From the NCBI GenBank assembly GCA_036397995.1, contig DASWHX010000224.1, positions 1-8,857 on the forward strand: a DNA stretch of 8,857 bases. Direction: 5' to 3'. Position 1 is the stretch's first letter. Each line of letters opens with the position of its first letter. The position numbers were made by a program, and so were the translations under genes. Below the pieces are notes generated by a model. The model was not told the origin of the DNA. It ran no database searches and saw only the letters and a list, made by a program, of their open reading frames with translations. This DNA is from DASWHX01 sp036397995 (GTDB taxonomy: Bacteria > Bacteroidota > Bacteroidia > Cytophagales > Cyclobacteriaceae). Of the stretch, positions 1-7,017 are shown piece by piece.

Positions 1-2394
1 CCTGAAATCAATGTAATGGAATTTTCCTTTTCCCCGTTTAAAAGTATCAATGTGAATAATTTTCGAGTCTTTCCCGTTTTCATCCACCGGCCATTGTTTT
101 CCATTATCGCCCAATTCATCCCATTTCACACCTTTAAAAAAGGGAACTACCCGGCTGATTTCTTCCAGCGCTGTTCGTGGGTGATAATCCGGCTGCTCAT
201 ATCCCATCCGGTTCATTATCTCCACAATAATCTGTCCGTCAGGTTTTGTGCCAGCCAGAGGCTCTACTACCTCATTTACGCGTTGTATTCTTCTTTCACC
301 ATTGGTAAACGTGCCATTCTTTTCCAGGAAGGAAGTCGCCGGTAAAATTACGGTAGCACGTTTCGCGGTCTCTGTCATGAACAACTCCTGCACCACCAGC
401 AACTCCAAATTATCCAACGCTTTCTTTACATGCTGAGTATTGGGATCGGTTTGAACCACATCTTCGCCAATTATCCACAACGCTTTAAGGTTGCTTTCTA
501 TGGCAGCATCAAACATCTGCGGGATTTTTAATCCCACTTTATCTGAAACAGGTCTTTTATAAAAAGTGGTATACATGGAATGAATTTCAGGTTGGGTAAC
601 ATCCAGATATCCCGCACCCTGGTGCGGCTGCACGCCCATATCTGCCATTCCCTGCACGTTATTTTGTCCGCGCAGAGGATTTACCCCTACGCCTTTCTTA
701 CCGATATTTCCGGTAATCATGGCAAGGTTGGCAATTAATTGAATCGCAAAAGTACCCTGGCTATGTTCCGTAACTCCAAGTCCATGGAATTCCATGGCAA
801 GCTCCGCGGCAGCGTAAGTGATGGCCGCTGCCCGCACTTCTTCTTTATCCACTCCGGTAATTTTAGACAACTCATCCATGTTCAGTCTGAGAATATCGGA
901 TTTAAACTCAACAAAGCCTTCGCATCGCTTTGCTACAAATTCTTCATCCACCAGGTTTTCGTTGATGATGTAATACAGCATCATGTTGAGTACTGCAACA
1001 TTGGTTCCGGGTCGAACCTGCAGAAAATGTTTGGCGTATTTCACCAATTCAATTTCAACCGGGTCAATGATAATCAGCGGAATACCTTTCATAGCTTTCT
1101 GCTTGATTTTTGCCCCGGTGACCGGATGTGCTACCGTCGGATTCGCGCCGATGACTAACATGCATGTGGTATGATTTATATCCTCAATCGAGTTTGTTGC
1201 TGCACCGGTACCAAATGATCGTTGCATTCCCAATGCCGTAGGAGAGTGGCAAACCCGGGCGCAGCCATCAATATTATTAGTACCTATCACAGCCCGGATA
1301 AATTTTTGCATCAGGTAATTTTCTTCATTGGTTGCCCGGGCGCAGGAAATTCCGCCTATGGAATCAGGACCAAATTCGTCTCGGATTGCGGTCAGTTTGC
1401 CGGTAATAAAATCATACGCTTCATCCCACGACACTTCTTCAAATTTACCACTCCGCTTTATCATTGGAGATCTCAGCCGGTCAGGATGATTATAGAATTT
1501 GAAAGCATATCTTCCTTTGAGACAAGTATGACCCTGGTTAACTTCGGCATCCCAGGGGGCGCGAATGCTGACGATTTCCTGTCCTTTGGAAGAAACTTCC
1601 AGGTTACAGCCCACGCCGCAATAAGTACAAACTGTTCTGGTGGTTTTGTCCGCTTCCAGTGCGAAGGATTTGAATACATCGGAAATTGCATTGGTTGGGC
1701 AATTTTGGGAACAAGCGCCACAGGATACACATTCGGATTCAGCAAAGGTAGTATCCATACCCATAATTATTTTGGTGTCGAAGCCTCTTCCGGCCGTGCT
1801 TAGTACAAATTGGCCCTGCACCTCATCACAGGCGCGCACACACCGGTAACAATTAATGCAGCCGCTAAGATCGGAGATCATGTAGGGGTGGCTTTTATCC
1901 GGCTTTCGATCGAAATGATTTCTGCCTTTCGGATACCGGATTTGTGCAGGCTCAATGCCGAGCATCCCGGAAACAGCCTTCAGTTCGTTGTTTATGGGAC
2001 TGTCGGTCTTAAATTTTTCTTCAGGATAATCAGTGAGGATAAGTTCCAGAATATTCTTACGCAGGGAGCTGATTCGTTCGGAGTTGGGATAGACATAGGT
2101 ATTTTCAGAAATGGGAGTATGACAGGAGGCCTGAACTTTTCTATTGCCATTGTGCGTTAATGCAACATCTACGCTACAAACGCGGCAGGCTCCGTAGGGT
2201 TTTAAATTTGGAGCGTCACAAAGGGTAGGCACCTTACCTTTTCCGATGTGGCGGTTGAGAAAGGAAAGAATCGTTTCCCCGGGTTTTATTTCAAAAGGAA
2301 TATCATCAATGAATGCCAGTTTAAGATCTGTTTTACCATTTATCTGCTTTCCCTCTTTCGATTTGGTTACTGTAATCGTCTCCGAATTTTTCAT
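1..2394 (-). CDS. fdhA: NAD-linked formate dehydrogenase, alpha (catalytic Mo/W-bisMGD) subunit, C-terminus off the left edge
   Basis: Catalytic subunit oxidising formate to CO2, presumably cytosolic since no Tat or Sec signal is visible. 798 codons are open to the window edge; relatives run to about 900-960, so roughly the last 100-160 residues are missing. Order of parts: NuoG-like [2Fe-2S] domain with Cys59, Cys70, Cys73 and Cys91; a His-Cys-type segment around 105-140 that has lost its ligands; two ferredoxin-type [4Fe-4S] motifs (Cys179/182/185/189 and Cys222/225/228/232); then the molybdopterin domain with its own [4Fe-4S] motif (Cys256/259/263/291) and Lys293. The active-site stretch GCARVCHSP puts Cys382 where E. 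coli FdhF has selenocysteine, followed by the conserved His383. RGQNNVQG at 575-582 matches the family's pterin-binding region. The ATG lies 4 bases after the beta-subunit stop, implying translational coupling. A GTG codon directly before it is an alternative start. Family assignment is very secure; NAD linkage is inferred from the partner gene. Confidence 0.95.
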   Translation of the reverse strand, partial: MKNSETITVTKSKEGKQINGKTDLKLAFIDDIPFEIKPGETILSFLNRHIGKGKVPTLCDAPNLKPYGACRVCSVDVALTHNGNRKVQASCHTPISENTYVYPNSERISSLRKNILELILTDYPEEKFKTDSPINNELKAVSGMLGIEPAQIRYPKGRNHFDRKPDKSHPYMISDLSGCINCYRCVRACDEVQGQFVLSTAGRGFDTKIIMGMDTTFAESECVSCGACSQNCPTNAISDVFKSFALEADKTTRTVCTYCGVGCNLEVSSKGQEIVSIRAPWDAEVNQGHTCLKGRYAFKFYNHPDRLRSPMIKRSGKFEEVSWDEAYDFITGKLTAIRDEFGPDSIGGISCARATNEENYLMQKFIRAVIGTNNIDGCARVCHSPTALGMQRSFGTGAATNSIEDINHTTCMLVIGANPTVAHPVTGAKIKQKAMKGIPLIIIDPVEIELVKYAKHFLQVRPGTNVAVLNMMLYYIINENLVDEEFVAKRCEGFVEFKSDILRLNMDELSKITGVDKEEVRAAAITYAAAELAMEFHGLGVTEHSQGTFAIQLIANLAMITGNIGKKGVGVNPLRGQNNVQGMADMGVQPHQGAGYLDVTQPEIHSMYTTFYKRPVSDKVGLKIPQMFDAAIESNLKALWIIGEDVVQTDPNTQHVKKALDNLELLVVQELFMTETAKRATVILPATSFLEKNGTFTNGERRIQRVNEVVEPLAGTKPDGQIIVEIMNRMGYEQPDYHPRTALEEISRVVPFFKGVKWDELGDNGKQWPVDENGKDSKIIHIDTFKRGKGKFHYIDFR

Positions 2395-2398
2395 CACC

Positions 2399-4060
2399 TT
2401 AATTTTTAATGAAATATGGTTTCAATTCGTTTTCAAAATACTGAAGAGCATTCTTTATTCCCAGTGGCAGTCCGCCGCCCAATGCGCACAATGATCCTAC
2501 TTCAAGTGTTTCCAGCAAGTCATCCATTAATTTTCTGTCGATTTGGTAATCTTCATGCTGAGCTTTTACAAGCATTTCCATTCCCCGAACAGAACCAATG
2601 CTGCAGGGAACACATTTACCGCATGACTCGGCCGCGGTGAATTCAAACAAATGCTCCAGGTATTTGATCATTGGAAAGTTTTCCGGTATGGAAACTACGC
2701 CGGCGTGTCCAAGCAGAAATCCATTTTCGGCAAAACTCTCAAAATCCAGAGTCAGATCAGGAATTTTGTGAACCGGAACAATTCCCCCCAAAGGCCCTCC
2801 GATATGCAACGCTTTAATGGGTTGCTTAAAACCCTGACCCAATTCATTTACCACTTCCTTCAAGGTTGTTCCCATTGCAACTTCGTACATTCCGGGACGA
2901 TTGAAAAAACTGTCCAGACAAACCAATTTGGAACCGGAAGATTTTCCGGTGCCGATTCCTGCATATACTTTACCGCTATTATTGATGATATACGGAATAC
3001 ATGCCAGGGTTTCCACATTATTTACTACCGTGGGTTTATTGAAAAGACCTTCCTGGGTAGGGTAGGGCGGCCTCACCCTTACATGAGGCGGCTGACCTTC
3101 AATAGAAGAAAGCAAAGCGGTTTCTTCACCACACACGTATGCGCCTGCACCTTCGATTACTTTAAATCTAAAATCAAAACCACTGCCTTTAATATTGTCG
3201 CCGAGCAATCCAAGTTCCTCCAGTTCCGCAATTGCAAGGTTTACTGCCGAAACAGATTCCGGATATTCACCCCGGATATAAAGTACGCCTCTTGATGCCC
3301 CGGTAATAAATCCATTGACCATCATTCCAAATAAAACAAGATGTGGTCTTTCTTCCATGAGATATCTATCAGAATATGCACCGGGATCGCCTTCATCCGC
3401 ATTGCAGACAATAAACTTCTGATCAGAAGGAGTATTTTTACACGATTCTAATTTGAAACTCATTTTAAAACCAGCACCGCCACGACCCCGAACTTCAGAA
3501 TCCTTTATTTCTTGTAACAATTTTTCAGGATCACGGGAAAATGCTTTAATAAGCCGAGCATAAAATTCTTGCAGATCAGGAAAGGGTGCAGTGAGGATAG
3601 GCTCCGCCATATTAGTTCCTACGAAGTATTGATCTTTATTCTTTCCGGCTGAGCCTTGCATAATTTCATCAATCTCAGAGTCCGATTTGCCGGAATAGTT
3701 TTCACCCCGGTAGTAAAAAGATCCATTCTCATGACACCTGCCCAGGCAGCACATGTGACCAATTTCTTCTTCACCCAGATGTTCCAGGAGTTTTGTTTTT
3801 AGATTCTCCTGGGTTCCTGCCAGCATGCATACACTTCCGTTGCAGATGTAAGCCTTTATCTGTTTGTTTTCCGGTTTAAGAAAATCGTAGAATGTGGACG
3901 CACCATAGGTTATTGAATCTCCAATCAGAAAATCTTTGGCAATTTGACGAAGAACTTCAGGTTCGGGCGTTCCGTTTTTCTTTCCTTCTTTTACCAGTTC
4001 TTCAAACAGGTTCCTGTCCAGACCTTTTCTCCCAGAAAGTGCACTTACATTATCCGACAT
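2399..4060 (-). CDS. fdhB: formate dehydrogenase beta subunit, NuoE-NuoF fusion (NAD/FMN diaphorase)
   Basis: Electron-output subunit of 553 residues that takes electrons from the alpha subunit and reduces NAD+ through FMN. Residues 1-125 are NuoE-like: a helical part ending in GDSITYGASTFYDF, then a thioredoxin-like [2Fe-2S] fold with Cys73-x4-Cys78 and Cys105-x3-Cys109. Residues 155-553 are NuoF-like: FMN loop RGRGGAGF (191-198), NADEGDPGAYSDR (220-232), GAGAYVCGEETAL (304-316), NKPTVVNNVETL (341-352), and the N3-type [4Fe-4S] ligands Cys480, Cys483, Cys486 and Cys525. Lengths and motif order fit FdsB/HoxF-type diaphorase chains, and no separate gamma (FdsG) gene lies upstream. The alpha gene follows after 4 bases. 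The ATG at 4060 fits the expected N-terminus, although no Shine-Dalgarno sequence precedes it. The FMN loop continues KMSFKL instead of the usual PTGLKW. NAD rather than NADP as acceptor is assumed from the family. Confidence 0.93.
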   Translation of the reverse strand: MSDNVSALSGRKGLDRNLFEELVKEGKKNGTPEPEVLRQIAKDFLIGDSITYGASTFYDFLKPENKQIKAYICNGSVCMLAGTQENLKTKLLEHLGEEEIGHMCCLGRCHENGSFYYRGENYSGKSDSEIDEIMQGSAGKNKDQYFVGTNMAEPILTAPFPDLQEFYARLIKAFSRDPEKLLQEIKDSEVRGRGGAGFKMSFKLESCKNTPSDQKFIVCNADEGDPGAYSDRYLMEERPHLVLFGMMVNGFITGASRGVLYIRGEYPESVSAVNLAIAELEELGLLGDNIKGSGFDFRFKVIEGAGAYVCGEETALLSSIEGQPPHVRVRPPYPTQEGLFNKPTVVNNVETLACIPYIINNSGKVYAGIGTGKSSGSKLVCLDSFFNRPGMYEVAMGTTLKEVVNELGQGFKQPIKALHIGGPLGGIVPVHKIPDLTLDFESFAENGFLLGHAGVVSIPENFPMIKYLEHLFEFTAAESCGKCVPCSIGSVRGMEMLVKAQHEDYQIDRKLMDDLLETLEVGSLCALGGGLPLGIKNALQYFENELKPYFIKN

Positions 4061-4100
4061 TTCTAATACCCGGTTAGTTGACCTTCAAGAGTTTAGTTTC

Positions 4101-4130
4101 GCTTCAAAATTTACTCAAATTAGTCAAAAT
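4101..4130. repeat. three 10-bp phased TCAAA/AAAT repeats upstream of fdhB
   Basis: Three consecutive 10-base units on the plus strand read gcttcaaaat, ttactcaaat and tagtcaaaat. Each ends in AAAT in the same register, and a further TTCAA occurs at 4084-4088. They lie 41-70 bases upstream of the fdhB start, in the 132-base gap after slyD. Exact 10-base phasing of A-tracts can bend DNA or serve as a repeated operator. With only three short AT-rich units, chance is quite possible. No convincing promoter was found in this gap. Confidence 0.35.
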
Positions 4131-4192
4131 CTGGCATTTTAGAAAGGAAATTGAGTTTGGTGACCGGCCGGATATCAGAGTTAAGTATAGTA

Positions 4193-4663
4193 TTAATGGT
4201 GATGACCGCCTTTGCCATGCACATGGCCGTGATCCAATTCTTCTTTGGTGGCTTCCCTGACTTCCATCACCTCCACATCGAAATTCAGTTCACGACCTGC
4301 AAGGGGATGATTGGCATCTACAGTAACGACCTCGGTTTTAACTTCCTTCACCGTTAGTACTTGTCCCTGATTGGTCTGAAATTGCATCCCCGGCTGAACC
4401 TCCTGGTCACCAAATGATTTTCTGGGGACATCCTGTACAAGTTTGGGATTAATTTCTCCATACCCTTTCTCAGGCCTCACCTTGATCTTAAATTTATCTC
4501 CCCTGGCCCTGCCCTCAAGTCCTTCTTCCATACCCGGGATTAAATTTCCGACGCCCTGAATAAAAAGCAGAGGATCCCTGCCCTGACTCGAATCGATGGT
4601 ATTCCCATCATTGTCGGTTAAAGTGTAATGAATTGCAGCTACTTTGTTTTTGGCTATTTGCAT
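4193..4663 (-). CDS. slyD: SlyD-type FKBP peptidyl-prolyl cis-trans isomerase
   Basis: A 156-residue cytosolic folding helper that isomerises X-Pro bonds and usually also acts as a chaperone. Residues 1-69 form the first part of the FKBP fold, including LIPGMEEGLEG (41-51) and the flap sequence RPEKGYGE (63-70). Residues about 70-120 are the insert-in-flap chaperone domain, and NHPLAGRELNFDVEV (118-132) is the hallmark return into the FKBP fold. The tail HGHVHGKGGHHH has six histidines and could bind nickel or another metal; it is much shorter than the E. coli SlyD tail and has no cysteines. The gene lies 132 bases upstream of fdhB on the same strand and has a good Bacteroidota-type promoter of its own. 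A link to formate dehydrogenase assembly is possible but unproven. SlyD type is well supported; the symbol is by similarity. Confidence 0.9.
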   Translation of the reverse strand: MQIAKNKVAAIHYTLTDNDGNTIDSSQGRDPLLFIQGVGNLIPGMEEGLEGRARGDKFKIKVRPEKGYGEINPKLVQDVPRKSFGDQEVQPGMQFQTNQGQVLTVKEVKTEVVTVDANHPLAGRELNFDVEVMEVREATKEELDHGHVHGKGGHHH

Positions 4664-4697
4664 AATTACTCTGGTATTTTGTTTAAAATAGGAGCGG

Positions 4698-4729
4698 CAA
4701 AGTTAGGGCTATTATTCAGGAATTGCAGA
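4698..4729 (-). promoter_or_regulatory. Bacteroidota-type promoter for slyD (TCTG-N20-TAACTTTG)
   Basis: On the minus strand TAACTTTG (4705-4698) matches the Bacteroidota -7 consensus TAnnTTTG exactly and is followed by CCGC, a common continuation. TCTG (4729-4726) lies 20 bases upstream and matches three of four bases of the -33 box TTTG. Transcription would begin around 4690, giving a leader of about 30 bases before the slyD ATG. It may also serve the downstream fdhB-fdhA genes, because no clear terminator separates them. Confidence 0.6.
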
Positions 4730-4789
4730 TTGAAAAAAGGTTAATTGCAGCGCTTATCAAATCCTATTAAATTAGAAAGTAAATAAGGA

Positions 4790-4820
4790 TTTGTAATTTA
4801 TTATTAATCAATTATTTATA
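4790..4820 (+). promoter_or_regulatory. possible promoter for the DUF2207 gene (TTTG-N19-TATTTATA)
   Basis: TTTG at 4790-4793 is a perfect -33 box. Nineteen bases later, TATTTATA (4813-4820) matches TAnnTTTG only in part. The region is very AT-rich, so matches arise easily. It lies 23 bases before the ATG at 4843, back to back with the slyD promoter in a 179-base divergent gap that holds no other visible gene. Confidence 0.3.
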
Positions 4821-4842
4821 AAAAACAAAAACCAATTCACAA

Positions 4843-5034
4843 ATGAAACGAATGTTCACTTTTCTCCTGGCCATTATTTGCTGTCAGGCTTATGGAACTG
4901 AAGTAATCGGGAATTACAAAACCGAGGTAATTGTCAATCTTGATCGAAGTGTATTAGTGAAAGAGATAATCGAGGTAACCGTGGAAGGGATTAACATTCG
5001 CCGGGGTATTTACCGGGATATAATTAATGTGTAA
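4843..5034 (+). CDS. N-terminal fragment of the DUF2207 protein (signal peptide and start of the domain)
   Basis: 63 residues. The N-terminus MKRMFTFLLAIICCQAYG is a likely Sec signal peptide cleaved after AYG. The residue before Cys14 is Ile and that before Cys15 is Cys, so it is not a lipobox. The remaining 45 residues form the first strands of the DUF2207 extracytoplasmic domain, ending at GIYRDIINV. As a free product it would be a short exported peptide, unlikely to fold. It is best read as the upstream half of the broken gene. Confidence 0.4.
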   Translation: MKRMFTFLLAIICCQAYGTEVIGNYKTEVIVNLDRSVLVKEIIEVTVEGINIRRGIYRDIINV

Positions 5035-5073
5035 ATTAATGAACAAGGTCGGAGAATCAGGTATCCCGTTAGT

Positions 5074-6747
5074 GTGGTCAGTGTTATGAAAGACGGAGTT
5101 CCGGAACCTTACTCTGTGGATGAATTTGATCAATTTGTACGTGTTAAAATTGGTAATCCGGATATTTTGCTGGAAAACCGGGTGCATAAATATGAGATTA
5201 CATACACCATGCCAGAACAGGTGCGATTCTTTGATAACCATGATGAAATCTATTGGAATGCTATCGGGACAGGGTGGGACTTTGAAATTCAATACGCTGA
5301 AGCACGGGTTTTCCTGCCGGATGGAGCCATCATCACCGAATATGCAGGGTACACAGGGTATTTTCAAGATACCAGTTGTGAATGTGAGATAGTAATTGTG
5401 AACGAAAATGAATTGGAAATAAAAACTACCGGATCATTATATCCGAACCAGGGCTTAACAGTTGCTGCCGGCTTTAGTAAAGGAGTAATTCCACCTCCTA
5501 CTTTATCTGACAAAGACAGATACCTGGTAAAACCAGATCTGATTTATACCCTGGGCGCGATTGGATTAGGAATCGTATTAATCTATTTTATGGTATCGTG
5601 GTACCTGGTTGGAAAAGATCCGGAAGGAGGAACCATTGTACCGCTATTTTACTCACCGACCGGTATTTCCCCGGCAGCGAGCAGAAGTTTAACAAAAATG
5701 GGGTTTGATAATAAAAGTTTTACTGCATCTGTAGTAAATCTTGCAGTAAAAGGAATTATCAAAATTGAAAAGATAAAAGATGGGTATAAGCTGCACAAAC
5801 TGGTGGAAAATCCAGCTGATTTACCTATGGAGGAAAAATCGATCTTTGATAAACTTTTGAAGCATCAAAATTCGTTCAGCATAGGAGATAAATACAGTTC
5901 CACTCTTAATAAGGCATTGTCAAATCATAAAGAATCCTTAATAAAGGAACTGTCGAAAACCTATTTCAATACGAACCAAAAATGGTTGATACCCGGAGTG
6001 CTGATTTCCATTGTAACTATTTTCGTTTGTTTTGGTGCCACCTTAAATTATGATGAAAATACTTTTATAGGATTAATCCCTATAGGAATGATTTCTATAA
6101 TATTCTTCCCTATCCTGGTGGCTATTTTCAAAAAGCTAAGTAGTCTTGGAAGCCTATCTCAAGCACTGACAATGCTGGGAGGACTTGCTTTCCTGGGTTT
6201 CATAGGGTATAACTACTTTGGAATCCTTGATGCTATTGATTTGCTTGGCTCGATAGATGTGTACGTAGTTTATTTTTTTGGAATACTGCTAATATCTCTG
6301 CTTACGCTCAATTTTCTTTTCTCTTACCTGATAAAAGCTCCCACAGTTTCCGGAAGAAAATTGATGGACAAAGTGGATGGATTAAAGATGTATTTAAATG
6401 TAGCGGAAAAAGACCGGCTCGAACAAATGCATGCACCGGACCAGACCATAGAACACTTTGAAAAATTACTCCCTTATGCCATTGCACTTGACCAGGAGAA
6501 ACACTGGTCTGATAGATTTGAAACTTTGCTTGCATCCGCTTCAGAAGGGGGTTATCAACCAACCTGGTATACAGGCGGTACTATCCGGGCTATTACTTTT
6601 AGTACATTAACCAGGGATATTGGAAGGGGGTTTAATTCTTCCGTTTCATCGGCGAGCACACCTCCTCAAAGCAGTAGTTCTTCAGGCAGTTCCGGAGGCG
6701 GATCTTCCGGCGGTGGCGGTGGCGGTGGTGGTGGCGGCGGCTGGTAA
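5074..6747 (+). CDS. C-terminal fragment of the DUF2207 protein, without signal peptide
   Basis: 557 residues open from a GTG at 5074; an in-frame ATG follows at 5086. It carries most of the extracytoplasmic domain, five membrane helices, the cytoplasmic part and the glycine-rich tail, but lacks the exported N-terminus. Neither start has a ribosome binding site. If translated, the loss of the signal peptide should disturb membrane topology, because the first domain would no longer be led across the membrane. Automatic annotation may list this fragment as the gene; I regard it as the downstream half of one interrupted gene. Confidence 0.5.
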   Translation: MVSVMKDGVPEPYSVDEFDQFVRVKIGNPDILLENRVHKYEITYTMPEQVRFFDNHDEIYWNAIGTGWDFEIQYAEARVFLPDGAIITEYAGYTGYFQDTSCECEIVIVNENELEIKTTGSLYPNQGLTVAAGFSKGVIPPPTLSDKDRYLVKPDLIYTLGAIGLGIVLIYFMVSWYLVGKDPEGGTIVPLFYSPTGISPAASRSLTKMGFDNKSFTASVVNLAVKGIIKIEKIKDGYKLHKLVENPADLPMEEKSIFDKLLKHQNSFSIGDKYSSTLNKALSNHKESLIKELSKTYFNTNQKWLIPGVLISIVTIFVCFGATLNYDENTFIGLIPIGMISIIFFPILVAIFKKLSSLGSLSQALTMLGGLAFLGFIGYNYFGILDAIDLLGSIDVYVVYFFGILLISLLTLNFLFSYLIKAPTVSGRKLMDKVDGLKMYLNVAEKDRLEQMHAPDQTIEHFEKLLPYAIALDQEKHWSDRFETLLASASEGGYQPTWYTGGTIRAITFSTLTRDIGRGFNSSVSSASTPPQSSSSSGSSGGGSSGGGGGGGGGGGW

Positions 6748-6771
6748 TGGATTATGTTTTATATTTACTGA

Positions 6772-6993
6772 ATGAAATTACCTAAACTACTTGTTGGCAT
6801 TGTATTGCTGGTTATTGGCATTTTTGTAATCTACTGGGCGTACAACCACAGTCCGGAAGCAGGCCTGGGTGACAGAATTGTAGATGCCCTGGAGGGAGAA
6901 AAGGTTTTAAGTAAAACTACCTATTACACCATGTTGGTTTCCGGTACTTTACTGATTATCCTGGGTATAACCCGAACTGTAAAATCACTTTAA
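6772..6993 (+). CDS. small two-helix membrane protein, DUF3185-like
   Basis: 73 residues. Helix one covers about residues 5-24 (LLVGIVLLVIGIFVIYWAY). A polar loop of about 28 residues holds SPEAGLGDRIVDALEGE, and helix two covers about 53-67 (TMLVSGTLLIILGIT), ending in a short basic tail. Size, helix spacing and the VGIVLLVIGIF opening resemble DUF3185, whose function is unknown; the match is by eye only. It starts 24 bases after the DUF2207 stop on the same strand, so the two are probably co-transcribed. The ATG is fixed by a TGA directly before it in the same frame. Confidence 0.75.
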   Translation: MKLPKLLVGIVLLVIGIFVIYWAYNHSPEAGLGDRIVDALEGEKVLSKTTYYTMLVSGTLLIILGITRTVKSL

Positions 6994-7017
6994 GAGGAAA
7001 TTTATTTCATTCTCCTC
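6994..7017. terminator. weak hairpin between two convergent genes
   Basis: GAGGAAAT (6994-7001) pairs with ATTCTCCTC (7009-7017) as an 8-bp stem with one bulged base and a 7-base loop, overlapping the stop codon of the TPR gene. It sits exactly where two transcripts meet. No clear U-run follows on either strand, and the stem is half A-T, so it may not terminate efficiently. Confidence 0.25.

Larger units (their letters stand above)
4843..6747 (+). pseudogene. DUF2207 membrane protein gene interrupted by an in-frame TAA
   Basis: Read through, the frame spans 634 codons and matches the DUF2207 family from end to end. A signal peptide (1-18) leads into an extracytoplasmic domain containing GIYRDI before the stop, and RRIRYPV plus FFDNHDEIYWNAIG after it. 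The first membrane helix lies at about codons 232-256 and is followed by a conserved soluble part (PLFYSPTGISPAASRSL). Four further helices lie near 381-400, 408-430, 441-461 and 472-497. After them come LPYAIALDQEKHW and a tail of Ser and eleven glycines ending in Trp, typical of the family. Codon 64 (5032-5034) is TAA, with homology continuing in the same frame on both sides, so a single base change is enough to explain it. No other lesion is visible. It could be a real nonsense mutation, a sequencing error or, least likely, readthrough. The function of the family is unknown. Confidence 0.8.

Noticed and set aside
1473..1745. Minus-strand 90-codon frame inside fdhA
   Set aside because: It lies in another frame within the iron-sulfur and molybdopterin part of fdhA, whose own frame is continuous and conserved.
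739..3295. Plus-strand open frames of 100-214 codons opposite the formate dehydrogenase genes (for example 739-1158, 1222-1803, 2651-3295)
   Set aside because: They are antisense shadows of strongly conserved minus-strand coding sequence. Their translations show no domain, and they overlap one another.
4081..4140. A -33/-7 promoter for fdhB from the TTTG words on the minus strand
   Set aside because: No pair has both a TAnnTTTG-like box and the right 19-21 base spacing; the closest -7 candidate has one base too many.
4164..4171. Palindrome CCGGCCGG just after the slyD stop
   Set aside because: It is only 8 bases, has no loop or U-run to make a terminator, and no second copy nearby to suggest an operator.
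5032..5034. TAA in the DUF2207 gene as evidence of stop-codon reassignment
   Set aside because: The slyD, fdhB, DUF2207 and small membrane protein genes all end in TAA at the expected family length, so TAA is a normal stop here.
5120..5392. Plus-strand 90-codon frame within the DUF2207 gene, and the minus-strand frame 4954-5367
   Set aside because: Both are out-of-frame shadows; neither shows signal, domain or start context.
6700..6744. GGC/GGT-rich run near the end of the DUF2207 gene as a possible assembly artefact or tandem repeat
   Set aside because: A Ser/Gly-rich tail ending in polyglycine is typical of DUF2207 proteins, and mixed glycine codons argue against simple slippage.
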